Below are positions 1-7,607 of a stretch of 30,843 bases of DNA, piece by piece; within the stretch, counting starts at the first letter, position 1, and every line of letters begins with the position of its first letter. Made by a program: the position numbers and the translations under genes. The DNA is from RI-106 sp964496875 (lineage in GTDB: Bacteria > Cyanobacteriota > Vampirovibrionia > Obscuribacterales > Obscuribacteraceae). Below the pieces are notes generated by a model. That model was not told where the DNA came from and did not search any database. It saw only the letters and a list, made by a program, of their open reading frames with translations. The stretch spans positions 1-30,843 of the forward strand of contig CAZCBH010000055.1 in the NCBI GenBank assembly GCA_964496875.1, in the 5' to 3' direction.

Positions 1-519
1 AGCCCCGATCAGCTCTCGGCGAAGCGTGGCGAAATCCTCGTGATAGCGCCCGATTATCTGATTGACCTCTTTCTCGGAATATTTCTGCCTGCGGTCGAAC
101 TGCTCTGCAAGATAGCGAAGAATCACCTCTCGTTTCTTGCGACTCGCTGGTATCACCTTGAGCCTGGAATCATCGAAGAAGTCGTTCATGACTTTCTTCT
201 CCCAGGCTTCAGAATCCACCAGATCGTCAGCGCTAAGCTTCTCGACAGAAAGAATCTGCTTGGATAAAGTCCGCAGAGAGTCAACGTTCAAACTGTAAAT
301 ATGGGTATTACCCTCGGTGCTCATATGCACCAGCCCCGTTTTCTTTAGTCTGGATAGATGATGCGAAACAGTCGGCGCTCGCAACTCCAGCAAACTGGCA
401 AGCTCTTCGACGCTGCGGTCTCCGGAAGCTAGAATACCGACAATTTTAAGCCTGCTCTCGTCGGAAAGCGCTTTGAAGAATAAGAGCATATTGCTCAAAT
501 CTCTCTCTAACCTGGTCAT
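1..519 (-). CDS. ArsR-family transcriptional regulator with DUF2087 domain (partial, C-terminus beyond window)
   Basis: Reading down from the ATG at 519 the frame is open to the window edge (173 codons). The N-terminal ~90 residues are a winged helix of ArsR type: 'FFKALSDESRLKIVGILA', then a recognition-helix region 'RAPTVSHHLSRLKKTGLV' and a wing ending in 'IYSLN'. Residues ~125-173 match the DUF2087 pattern: 'RLKVIPASRKKREVIL', then 'YSEKEVNQIIGRYHED' and 'LRREL'. ArsR-DUF2087 proteins are known as one-component repressors, often autoregulated and divergent from a target. I see no CxC metal site, so a metal ligand is not implied. The divergent neighbour at 682 encodes a secreted protein, and a near-perfect palindrome lies between them. 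Family assignment is firm; the ligand is unknown and the gene is truncated only by the window. Confidence 0.9.
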   Translation of the reverse strand, partial: MTRLERDLSNMLLFFKALSDESRLKIVGILASGDRSVEELASLLELRAPTVSHHLSRLKKTGLVHMSTEGNTHIYSLNVDSLRTLSKQILSVEKLSADDLVDSEAWEKKVMNDFFDDSRLKVIPASRKKREVILRYLAEQFDRRQKYSEKEVNQIIGRYHEDFATLRRELIGA

Positions 520-542
520 GATTATCACCCGCCCCTACTATT

Positions 543-560
543 TAGATAGATATCTATTTA
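543..560. promoter_or_regulatory. Candidate operator palindrome in the ArsR/secreted-protein divergent intergenic region
   Basis: TAGATAGATATCTATTTA contains a perfect 12-bp palindrome at 546-557 (ATAGATATCTAT). It extends to 18 bp with one mismatched pair (545/558). A further partial half-site, ATCATCTATTTT, follows just to the right. It sits about 25 bp upstream of the ArsR start. ArsR proteins bind imperfect AT-rich 12-2-12-type repeats, so this is the natural autoregulatory site. The role is inferred. Confidence 0.5.
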
Positions 561-681
561 GACTATCATCTATTTTGACATCCGTCAAAATTGCGCAATG
601 ACCGGAGAGCTTGAGAGATCGACTACAATAAGCACTGACGATCTGATTACAATCTAATTCAACTCAGGAGGCATCTCTCAG

Positions 682-1182
682 ATGAAATCAGGCAAACTCT
701 TGCTTGTAGCGACCTTATTAATGCTGTCCGGCTTTTGCGTAACTGCGGCAATCGCTGCCAATCCTCTACCTGTTCAAGTAACCGCTCAGGACCTCCCGGG
801 TCTGCCTCTTTATCCCGGCGCTTTCTACTACGAAAAACAGGCGAGAGTCCAGAGCCTCGGCACCAACGGTAAAGGAAGAATCTACCGGGTCAAATTCCTG
901 ACAAGAGATGATGTCAAAAGAGTCTATAGCTTTTACACCGGCGAGCTGCAACGCTATCGCTTCTCTTTCTTGCCCGGTGCCACCGCCGAGAGTTTCAAAG
1001 CGACTTCCCAGGCGCGCAAAATGATCGTGAAAGTAGATTATCGAAGTCTCGAAGATCCTGATAAAGGCACCAATGTCTCGGTGGCCATGTGTATCGGCGG
1101 AAAAACGGCCCCCACGGATATCGGGGTCGGTCTCACTCGGTGGCTGCCCCCAGGTGTCCTCAAAGCATGGAGAGGCAAGTAA
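682..1182 (+). CDS. Secreted protein of unknown function (YPGA-motif)
   Basis: A 166-aa protein with a clear Sec signal peptide: Lys-rich start, hydrophobic core 'LLLVATLLMLSGFCVTAA', and an 'AIAA' cleavage region near residue 26. AGGAGG at 666-671 sets the start. The mature part begins with 'LPGLPLYPGA', followed by a predicted alpha/beta stretch with 'DDVKRVYSFYTGELQRYRF'. 'pLYPGA ... V..FY..eL' resembles small exported domains in which a conserved Tyr-Pro-Gly-Ala turn precedes a helix, but I do not recognise a named family. One mature Cys (in 'AMCIGG') argues against disulfides. It is transcribed divergently from the ArsR regulator and may be its target. Exported location is well supported; function is unknown. 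Confidence 0.8.
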   Translation: MKSGKLLLVATLLMLSGFCVTAAIAANPLPVQVTAQDLPGLPLYPGAFYYEKQARVQSLGTNGKGRIYRVKFLTRDDVKRVYSFYTGELQRYRFSFLPGATAESFKATSQARKMIVKVDYRSLEDPDKGTNVSVAMCIGGKTAPTDIGVGLTRWLPPGVLKAWRGK

Positions 1183-1198
1183 TATAGAGCGTCTCGAA

Positions 1199-2377
1199 TT
1201 AGCGCCGCCGAGCTCTTATCGCCGCCCTTGCGGCTTCTTCTTGATCTCGTAAAGCCTTGAGGTTGGCATCATTGTTCGGCACCAGGGGCCCTGCATAAGA
1301 GCGGATAAAATTGCCTTTGCCGAAGGACTGATCAATCTCTCTTTGATCAAATCCTTTTATAAGATTGTAGAGCTTCGGATTCTTCTCCATCAGACGACTG
1401 CGGTGGCCATCACCGAGTCTCAGCATGGTAGCCGCTTCCGCCAGCATTTCATGCGGTCCTTCGAAATAGTCGGTGGCGGGTTTTTCCTTTGCCAGGCGCT
1501 CGACTCTCCCCATGTCGACTTTAGCGGTGACCCGACCGTCTTTGTTTATTCTCTCCCACTTGCCGATGCTACCATCAGCCGGCGGGGCATAGCCTCTACC
1601 ATCCTTACCCTTGAGCATCCAGTTTCCGGGTCCGGGCTTTTGACCTGGTATAGTTTCCCAGCCCATCTTGCGATAGAAATCCGCTTGCTCTGCGGGATTC
1701 TTGAAGACTTTCTCTTCGCTGTTGTGAGCCAGTTCATGGATGATCAGGCTCTCTATACTTCGATGGTTGCGATTGTCGCTATGGCCTGGGTCTTTTCTGT
1801 CCTTTTCTGTAATCGGCGCTTTATCAGTAGAGCCAGGATCTACGACCACAGCCGGACGTCCGTTGACATCGGGATGAAAGGCGGCGGCACCGTCGCTGCC
1901 AGGCGCAAAGGGCTGATCTTTGAGAAAATAGAAAGTAAGCGGCTTGCCATCAGCACCTTTATGAGAGGGACTCGCCTTGGATAGTGCCGCTTCGACACCT
2001 TTAAGCTCTCGCAGACTAGGATCTCTTATGGCGAGCTCTTTGCCTCCGGGCTTACCATCTGCGGCAAACTGTCGCGGTCCCGGCTCGCCCGGTCTAGCAA
2101 AGTGAACCCCATACTTAGCTTCCAGCTCTCTTATCTTGCCCGGCACCGTATCAGTGTCCCCGGCTCTCTCTTGCGCCAAAACGTCGCCGCCGTCTCTGAC
2201 GCTGCCCCGATCCGCCAACTTCTGCCCGGCGCCGGAACGGGGACCAAAGATAGAGCCAAGCTCCTCTCGAAATCGGTCCGCTACCTGGGCAGAAAGACCG
2301 TTCTCCACACCTGTATCTTTGACGCGGTCGCGCACGGCGACCTGGTCGCGAGGCGACCCGGCACTTGCGATTGACAT
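1199..2377 (-). CDS. Putative zincin-type metallopeptidase-like protein (HExxH)
   Basis: A 392-aa protein; AGGAAAG at 2386-2392 lies 8 nt before the ATG. The first ~75 residues are polar, Asp/Arg/Gly-rich and probably disordered, with no signal peptide or membrane segment. A folded part follows from ~85. Residues 207-219, 'SIESLIIHELAHN', carry the zincin motif HExxH (H214, E215, H218), and 'FEGPHEMLAEA' at 305-315 provides a downstream Glu (E310 or E314) as possible third zinc ligand, the arrangement of gluzincin or anthrax-lethal-factor-like domains. 'KPLTFYFLKDQPF' and 'PAVVVDPG' look like the beta strands before the active-site helix. The long HExxH-to-Glu spacing (~95 residues) is unusual. 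Substrate and export route are unknown. It converges on the secreted protein at 682-1182 with a 16-bp gap. Peptidase assignment is motif-based. Confidence 0.75.
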   Translation of the reverse strand: MSIASAGSPRDQVAVRDRVKDTGVENGLSAQVADRFREELGSIFGPRSGAGQKLADRGSVRDGGDVLAQERAGDTDTVPGKIRELEAKYGVHFARPGEPGPRQFAADGKPGGKELAIRDPSLRELKGVEAALSKASPSHKGADGKPLTFYFLKDQPFAPGSDGAAAFHPDVNGRPAVVVDPGSTDKAPITEKDRKDPGHSDNRNHRSIESLIIHELAHNSEEKVFKNPAEQADFYRKMGWETIPGQKPGPGNWMLKGKDGRGYAPPADGSIGKWERINKDGRVTAKVDMGRVERLAKEKPATDYFEGPHEMLAEAATMLRLGDGHRSRLMEKNPKLYNLIKGFDQREIDQSFGKGNFIRSYAGPLVPNNDANLKALRDQEEAARAAIRARRR

Positions 2378-2528
2378 AATTCTGACTTTCCTGGTAATGG
2401 GGGTATCGTAAGGATAACCGCCATTGTTGACATTAAAGTGACACCGCTTGCCGCCTCTGTCACTCTCCCCATAGATTGAAATTTTTAAGTGTCACAAACC
2501 TGCCACACCCAGATGAAACCATATATCT

Positions 2529-3281
2529 ATGAAGAAGAACTGGTTCAAAGAAGCACTATCAAAAATAGAGAATGTAGTCCTTTCCCTTGACCGGGAGATG
2601 ACGATAACAGCGGTGAATGAGGCTTGCCGCAATTGGGGATACGAAAAGGAAAAGATGGTCGGTCTCTCCTTTTTCAAAGTCCTAGCGCCCCAGGACATTG
2701 GTCGTGTCGCAGAAGAGTTAAACATCAGATCATCGAACCGCAATGAAAGCTGGTCTATTGACACAAGAGTCCTGACTGTTGAAGGACAGGAGCTGGAAGT
2801 ATTATGGTCTATCGGTGCCGCCGACGAAGAAGGAATCAGATATCTGACAGCAACTGACATTTCAGAGTTTAAATCTGTATATCAGAAGATTCAGGCGAGC
2901 GAACACAGAATCCGCACTGTCATCAATAGTCTGGCAGCAGGTCTTGTGATAATGAACAAATCCGGGCTGATAGAGTCCCTGAATCCGACCGCCGAAAGAC
3001 TGTTCGATGAACTAGCGGAAAAGATGGCCGGTCGGCATATCTCCTGCCTGTTTGATGAATCGGCCGATGCCGGAGAGAAAAGTCCGGAGTGGCAAAAAAT
3101 TGCCGAGCAGCTATTGATGCTTGAAGAAGACGAAACGACTATGATTCGCTTTCGAAAGAAAACGGGCGAGAGCTTCGATGCCCTTTTAGGGATATCGAAC
3201 ATCTCCACATACGCAGGCGATCTCTATTTATTGACCTTTCTTCCTTTGAATTTGGCACTTGCTATAGAATTGAAAAAGTAA
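2529..3281 (+). CDS. Double PAS-domain protein lacking an output domain
   Basis: A 250-aa soluble protein with two PAS domains. PAS1 (~8-112) begins 'IENVVLSLDREMTITAVNEACRNWGYEKEKMVG' and ends 'YLTATDISEFK', the usual PAS/PAC exit. PAS2 (~125-242) begins 'INSLAAGLVIMNKSGLIESLNPTAERLFD' and ends 'GDLYLLTFLPLNLA'. 'KSVYQKIQASEHRIRTV' is the inter-PAS helix. There is no HisKA, HATPase, GGDEF or HTH region; the protein stops ten residues after PAS2. No transmembrane segment is seen. The Shine-Dalgarno is weak, and the ATG at 2513 is out of frame. It could be a sensor adaptor working with a separate kinase, or a shortened histidine kinase; the 213 bp downstream shows no kinase remnant. PAS assignment is confident; ligand and partner are unknown. 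Confidence 0.82.
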   Translation: MKKNWFKEALSKIENVVLSLDREMTITAVNEACRNWGYEKEKMVGLSFFKVLAPQDIGRVAEELNIRSSNRNESWSIDTRVLTVEGQELEVLWSIGAADEEGIRYLTATDISEFKSVYQKIQASEHRIRTVINSLAAGLVIMNKSGLIESLNPTAERLFDELAEKMAGRHISCLFDESADAGEKSPEWQKIAEQLLMLEEDETTMIRFRKKTGESFDALLGISNISTYAGDLYLLTFLPLNLALAIELKK

Positions 3282-3292
3282 GAAGTATTGAG

Positions 3293-3312
3293 CTCTTCTA
3301 TTGGAAGAAGAG
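3293..3312 (+). terminator. Weak hairpin downstream of the PAS gene
   Basis: CTCTTCT (3293-3299), loop ATTGGA, AGAAGAG (3306-3312), 11 bp after the PAS gene stop. The 7-bp stem is not followed by a T-run, so it is at best a weak terminator or an mRNA 3' end-protecting hairpin. Confidence 0.3.
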
Positions 3313-3494
3313 GTACAAACCATCTTGGGCGCCGCCCCTCAGACAATACTCCCCCAGCAGTAACGGGACCCCATTCCTTAAGCTGGTAAGCGTTTCGAGA
3401 AAAGTCTCTCGATTTCGATATTTTTAATACAAGAAATTGAACTTTTTGACTGACCTTGTCGTTACTAAAACATCGGACAAGGGGAGTCTAAAAG

Positions 3495-4799
3495 ATGAAC
3501 AACGCTAGATCAATCTGGAAAGCCACAGCCCTGCTTTCAATAACCACTTTTCTTTCTACTTTTATACTATTTGCACCGGAAGAGGCTGAAGCCCGAGGAG
3601 GACACGGAGGCGGCGGCGGTCGCGGCGGTGGTCGCGGTCACTGCGCCCGGGGAGGCGGCATGGGTGGAGCCCAGGGTAGAGCCGGGGGCGGTCAGGGTCG
3701 CTTCGGTGGCTTCGGACGGGGCAACTTCCAGGGTGGCCAGCAAGGCAACAGCAACTGGGCTACCTCGGGAGCCGGACAAAACGGAGGACAGGGAGGACAG
3801 GGTCGCTTCGGTCGAGGCAACTTCCAGGGTGGTCAGCAAGGCAACAGCAACTGGGTTACTTCCGGAGCCGGTCAAAACAATGAACAGGGTCGCTTTGGAA
3901 GATTCAGAGGCGGCCAGTTTGCTGGAAACGGTAACGGAGCCGGAAACGGCCAACAAGGTCGCTTCGGAGAAGGCAACAGATTCGGCAACGGACAGGGAAC
4001 TTTCTCTGGAGGCGAAGGATTTAACCGCAATTTCAGCAGAGAAGGAAGCAACAGAAACGGCGGTCAATACAGCCATGAGCATTCTGCCTCAGCCAAACAT
4101 GGAGAGGGCTATAACCGAAATTCCGAAAGTCACAGAGAGACCGCCCGCGGTGGAGAATACGACCGCAGCAAAAATGCCACCGCGAAACGCGGAGAAGGTT
4201 ATAGCAAAAACGTGGACACCCACGGACAAACCGCCAAAGGCGGTGAGTTCGACCGCAGCAAAAATGTCACAGCCCAGAAAGGCGAGGGCGTGAATAAAGA
4301 AGTGACTCACAGCCACACCACCGCCAACGGAAACGAAGTCGAGAAAACGAAATCCGTCTCCTACAGCAAAGATAACGGCTACTCGAAAGAGGTCAACACC
4401 TCCGGAACGACAACCAAAGGCGGAGAATTCGATAGAACGAAAACGGTCACAGCCGGTAATGGTGAAGGTTATAACAAAAATGTCAACACGACCGGCACCA
4501 CCGCCAATGGCGGTACTTATGACCGCAGCAAAACAGTAAACGCCGGTAATGGTGAAGGTTATAACAAAAATGTCAACACAACAGGCACCACCGCCAATGG
4601 CGGAACATATGACCGCAGCAAAACAGTAAACGCCGGTAATGGTCAGGGCTACAACAAAGAGGTAGAAACCACAGGCACCACTGCCTCCAGCGAAGACTTC
4701 GGACTGGGTAAATCCGTCTCCTACAACAAAGAGGACGGATACCACAGACAATTCTCCAAATTAAATGGAGAAAGCGGCGGAGAAGTCAGCGAAGAATAA
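3495..4799 (+). CDS. Secreted Gly/Asn-rich tandem-repeat protein
   Basis: A 434-aa exported protein; GGGGAG lies 8 nt before the ATG. A signal peptide (hydrophobic 'ATALLSITTFLSTFILFA', cleavage after 'EAEA' near residue 33) leads into an RGG/glycine-rich segment (~34-190). This holds two near-identical copies of a ~37-residue unit built on 'GRFGRGNFQGGQQGNSNW', the first starting 'GRFGGFGRGNFQ'. From ~195 to 405 there are about seven imperfect copies of a 30-residue unit with consensus 'GGTYDRSKTVNAGNGEGYNK', then 'NVNTTGTTAN'. The last copies are near-identical in DNA with a 90-bp period (see repeat entry). The acidic C-terminus ends 'GGEVSEE'; no sortase or autotransporter motif is seen. 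The composition suits a flexible surface or matrix protein, perhaps beta-helical in the YDRSK repeats. Function is unknown, and copy number is prone to slippage or assembly collapse. Confidence 0.82.
   Translation: MNNARSIWKATALLSITTFLSTFILFAPEEAEARGGHGGGGGRGGGRGHCARGGGMGGAQGRAGGGQGRFGGFGRGNFQGGQQGNSNWATSGAGQNGGQGGQGRFGRGNFQGGQQGNSNWVTSGAGQNNEQGRFGRFRGGQFAGNGNGAGNGQQGRFGEGNRFGNGQGTFSGGEGFNRNFSREGSNRNGGQYSHEHSASAKHGEGYNRNSESHRETARGGEYDRSKNATAKRGEGYSKNVDTHGQTAKGGEFDRSKNVTAQKGEGVNKEVTHSHTTANGNEVEKTKSVSYSKDNGYSKEVNTSGTTTKGGEFDRTKTVTAGNGEGYNKNVNTTGTTANGGTYDRSKTVNAGNGEGYNKNVNTTGTTANGGTYDRSKTVNAGNGQGYNKEVETTGTTASSEDFGLGKSVSYNKEDGYHRQFSKLNGESGGEVSEE
4452..4721 (+). repeat. 90-bp tandem repeats within the repeat-protein gene
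   Basis: Units starting with GCCGGTAATGGT recur at 4452, 4542 and 4632, exactly 90 bp apart. The first two copies differ by only a few bases over their length; the third diverges at its centre (GGTCAGGGC). Older copies in the same frame extend upstream to about 4080 with lower identity. The multiple-of-three period keeps the reading frame whatever the copy number. Confidence 0.85.
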
Positions 4800-4846
4800 G
4801 TAAGTGAGTTTGACTCTCTGTTAGAACTGCCTACAACAGAAGCCCG

Positions 4847-4880
4847 CGAAGAGAGAATCGAGCTCCCGATTCTCTCTTCG
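4847..4880. terminator. Perfect 14-bp inverted repeat between convergent genes
   Basis: CGAAGAGAGAATCG (4847-4860), six-base loop AGCTCC, then the exact complement CGATTCTCTCTTCG (4867-4880). It lies between the end of the repeat-protein gene (4799) and the end of the convergent membrane-protein gene (4909). There is no long T-tract on either side, so it may be a non-canonical bidirectional terminator. The stem is unusually long and perfect. Confidence 0.6.
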
Positions 4881-4908
4881 TTCATGGTCATCACAGATAA
4901 AGAGCCAA

Positions 4909-5693
4909 TCAAAATCCTCGAAACGGGAAATGACCGACGAAACTCCACAGCACACCGGCGATTCCGCAGTAAAAGGCGCAGAGTCCACCGGTAGACCAGA
5001 GCGCGCGGTGACCTGAAGACTTATTTGAGGAGTTCCTCTTCTTTGTATATCGAGCCAGCAATATCACCGCAGCTATGAAGCTGGAAAGCGGTGCCAGGGG
5101 ACAGAAACCGAGACCGAAGCAAACCACGGCGATCAATCCAATGAGCATCATTGGCACAAAAGAGACAGCATAAATAGAGGTTACAGCCAGTACCAGCCCA
5201 ATCATTGAGAAGTCGAGAAATCCAGGTTCCACCTCCTTTCTAGTGCTGCGAATATAAAGCAGCGTATTGCAGATGGGAACCAGCGCCACGAGCAGAATAT
5301 GAAGAGGGCTGGGAATGGGATCAAAGAAATGTTGTCGGCACATTCCGGTCAGCAACTCTGTCGCCAGAGCAGCTATAGGTGTGACAATTCCAAATAGAAC
5401 TATATAAGTGTTTCCGTACCAGGTCGTCTCTTGCAATCGCTTCAAATCATAACTAGAATTAAGTCCATTAGATTCCGTGGTTACCAGGGTCTGGGNNNNN
5501 NNNNNNNNNNNNNNNNNNNNNNNNNNNNNNNNNNNNNNNNNNNNNNNNNNNNNNNNNNNNNNNNNNNNNNNNNNNNNNNNNNNNNNNNNNNNNNNTTCAA
5601 ATCATAACTAGAATTAAGTCCATTAGATTCCGTGGTTACCAGGGTCTGGGTGTTGCGACCGAATCCACAGATCCTTATTTTTGCACCTTCCAT
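4909..5693 (-). CDS. Multi-pass membrane protein, interrupted by an assembly gap
   Basis: Downstream of the gap, 4909-5445 encodes four or five hydrophobic segments ('YIVLFGIVTPIAALATELL', 'LHILLVALVPICNTLLYI', a long central pair through 'VCFGLGFCPLAPLSSFIAAVI', and 'ALWSTGGLCAFYCGIAGVLW'), but has only a TTG available as start. Upstream of the gap, 5596-5693 encodes MEGAKIRICGFGRNTQ and ends ...NSSYDL, from an ATG with AGAGG 8 nt before it. The 55 bases at 5441-5495 and 5596-5650 are identical. If they are collapsed, the two parts join in the same frame (...SSYDL-KRLQETTW...) as one protein of about 209 aa. I therefore annotate one gene across the gap. No family was recognised. Confidence 0.7.
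5441..5650. other. Assembly gap (100 N) flanked by an identical 55-bp duplication
   Basis: N fills 5496-5595 (exactly 100, a placeholder length). The 55 bases before it (5441-5495) reappear without mismatch directly after it (5596-5650). An exact overlap of 55 is what two contig ends cut at a de Bruijn k-mer of 55 would leave. The gap is therefore probably artificial and about -55 bp in true length. Confidence 0.85.
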
Positions 5694-6032
5694 AGGCTTA
5701 ACCTCTTGAATCGACTAACAAAAAGAGTCACAGCAAGACGAGGCGAAGCCTGGCAGATAGGGCACAATTTGCCATACCGGCCAGAAACCGACTCTAAGAA
5801 TATTCACCGCGAACCTTTACAACTAAAATCCATCATAGCAGCAGCCCGCAAGAAGCAAAGCCCGTCAACGAAAATCTATCCGAACTATTCATATTTCTTG
5901 GCGTAATCCTTGCCCTTTTCTTACAGGAAGCCGCCCTAAAATACCCAAAAATCAAGTCGGCGCCGACGATCCGCCTTGAAAACTCCGTATCTGTTACCAT
6001 AGACCACTGCCGCTAAATAAAGGAACGAAACA
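5694..6032. other. Divergent intergenic region, no supported gene
   Basis: This 339-bp stretch separates the membrane-protein gene (minus) from the TPR gene (plus). It must hold both promoters. A 66-codon ORF at 5706-5906 has no Shine-Dalgarno, no domain and unconvincing composition, so I do not call it. No strong inverted repeat was found. Confidence 0.5.
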
Positions 6033-7589
6033 ATGACTTTTTCTATGAGAGCATGCCGAACCAATATCATCCTCAGCCTATCCTGCTGCCTCATGGTCTC
6101 CGCTGCTGTGCCATCCGCCCTGGCAGCTCCTGCCGCCAAGAAGAAAGTCCCGACGAAAGCTGCAGCAAAATCGGCCCAAAAGCCCGGCGCCGGTGCTAAC
6201 GACCACATAAAAATGCTGGATGACGGCACTCGGGACATGATCAAAGAGAGTTTTTCCCAGGCTGAAGCCAAATTCAAAAAAGCACTCGCCCAGGCCGAAG
6301 CGGCAAAAAACACCAACCACCAGCTAGAGTGCCTGGTCTGGCTCAGCGCCAGCCTCGAAAAGCAGAGTCGTTTAGACGAAGCTCTCGCCCTCAGACAGAA
6401 GGCTCTTGAACTTGCCAAAAAGTCTTTCGGCGCAGACAGCTCCGAGTACGCCTTGCAGCTCGCAGGCATGTCTTCTTTCTATACTAAAAAAGGGAACAAC
6501 GCCCAGGCATGGAACTATATCGAACAAGCCAACGCTACCCTGGGCAAAGCCGGCGGCTCCGCCAAGCATCCGATAACAGGAGCTTACTGTGCCATCGCCA
6601 CCGCCCGCATCCAGAACCTGGAAGGCAGCAAAGGTTTAGCAGATCAGTCCTACAAAAAATCGCTGGATCTCATACAGTCCGCGATGAAAGAGAACGCACC
6701 GCTAGTAATACTAATAAGCAAAGAATATTTGCCGGTGCTGGAAGCCATAGAAAAAACCGACGAAGCCAAAGCCTTAAAAGACAAAATCAGCCTGGCTGAA
6801 GCGGCCGGAACAACAGGAGCAGCTAACACCGCTGCCGATACCGCTGCCGATACCGCACCAAAAATCCAGACCAAGCTCTCCGGCAAAGAATTCGCCAAGA
6901 TTGTCGGCGAAGCGAAGCAAAACATGATTGACAAAGACTTCGACTCTGCCCTGGCTAAATGGCAGAAGGCTCTCGCCATGGCAGAGAAGGAAGGCAGCCA
7001 GAAGAAGCTCGCCTATGTGTATTTCAAGATGGGCGATACTTATTCTTTGAAAGACGAAAAAGAGAAGCGAGAGGCACTTTATAAAAAGAGCGCACTGCTC
7101 AGAGAGAAAATGAAAGAGACCGAGACCCTGGGCATGGCAAGGGTGTTAACCCGCCTGGCGAATTATGAGATCGTCAACAAAAACATTGACGAGGCTAAGC
7201 GCCTTCTAACAAGAGCGTTAGAGATCGAGACCAAACAAAAAGCCAGCGACGGAATGATCGAAAACACACTGCGCTCTCTTGCATCTGCCTGCATGATGGG
7301 CAAAGACTTCGGCAAAGGCGAAGAGGTCTGCCGCAAGCTAATTGTGTTGGCAGAGAAAGATACCAGCCCGGTAGCCGAGACGAAAAAAGCGATGTCCACA
7401 AGCATGCTTGCCGGATTGATGATGCAGACAGGCCGAATGCAAGAAGGCATGAGCATGATGCAGAGTATGAATGGCAAGCTCACTCCTGAGAGCACCAAAG
7501 CTTACAGCAGTGCCGTCGCCGCTCAGTTCGCCGCAGTCGAAAACGAAGTCGATGCATCAGAAGAGAAGTCCATGGGCATCGCCGGCTAA
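6033..7589 (+). CDS. Secreted TPR-repeat protein
   Basis: A 518-aa protein; AAGGAACG lies about 8 nt before the ATG. The signal peptide has an Arg-containing n-region (MTFSMRACRTN), core 'IILSLSCCLMVSAAVPSA' and cleavage at 'ALAA' near residue 31. A Lys/Ala-rich linker follows. Two helical solenoid halves are seen: TPR-like repeats at ~70-250 (e.g. 'QAEAKFKKALAQAEAAKN', 'DEALALRQKALELAKKSFG', 'QAWNYIEQANATL') and ~285-500 ('DSALAKWQKALAMAEKEG', 'DEAKRLLTRALEIETKQ', 'GKGEEVCRKLIVLAEKD'). Between them is an Ala/Thr linker that includes a direct 12-bp duplication (GCTGCCGATACC twice near 6831-6855). TPRs mediate protein contacts; here they would act outside the cytoplasm. No enzymatic domain was found. 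Partner unknown. It converges on the gene at 7608. Confidence 0.85.
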   Translation: MTFSMRACRTNIILSLSCCLMVSAAVPSALAAPAAKKKVPTKAAAKSAQKPGAGANDHIKMLDDGTRDMIKESFSQAEAKFKKALAQAEAAKNTNHQLECLVWLSASLEKQSRLDEALALRQKALELAKKSFGADSSEYALQLAGMSSFYTKKGNNAQAWNYIEQANATLGKAGGSAKHPITGAYCAIATARIQNLEGSKGLADQSYKKSLDLIQSAMKENAPLVILISKEYLPVLEAIEKTDEAKALKDKISLAEAAGTTGAANTAADTAADTAPKIQTKLSGKEFAKIVGEAKQNMIDKDFDSALAKWQKALAMAEKEGSQKKLAYVYFKMGDTYSLKDEKEKREALYKKSALLREKMKETETLGMARVLTRLANYEIVNKNIDEAKRLLTRALEIETKQKASDGMIENTLRSLASACMMGKDFGKGEEVCRKLIVLAEKDTSPVAETKKAMSTSMLAGLMMQTGRMQEGMSMMQSMNGKLTPESTKAYSSAVAAQFAAVENEVDASEEKSMGIAG

Positions 7590-7607
7590 TAGCCTGGATC
7601 CAAGTTT

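Noticed and set aside
3567..4293. Long ORFs in other frames (minus 171 aa, plus 240 aa) across the repeat-protein gene
   Set aside because: They arise from the repetitive codon pattern of the 434-aa gene, have no Shine-Dalgarno and no fold; the signal peptide and repeat register belong to the called frame.
4089..4751. 220-aa minus-strand ORF antisense to the 30-residue repeats
   Set aside because: Periodic hydrophobic translation is the mirror of the YDRSK repeats; no independent start signal.
5706..5906. 66-aa plus ORF in the intergenic region before the TPR gene
   Set aside because: No ribosome site, no domain, composition not protein-like; overlaps the likely divergent promoters.
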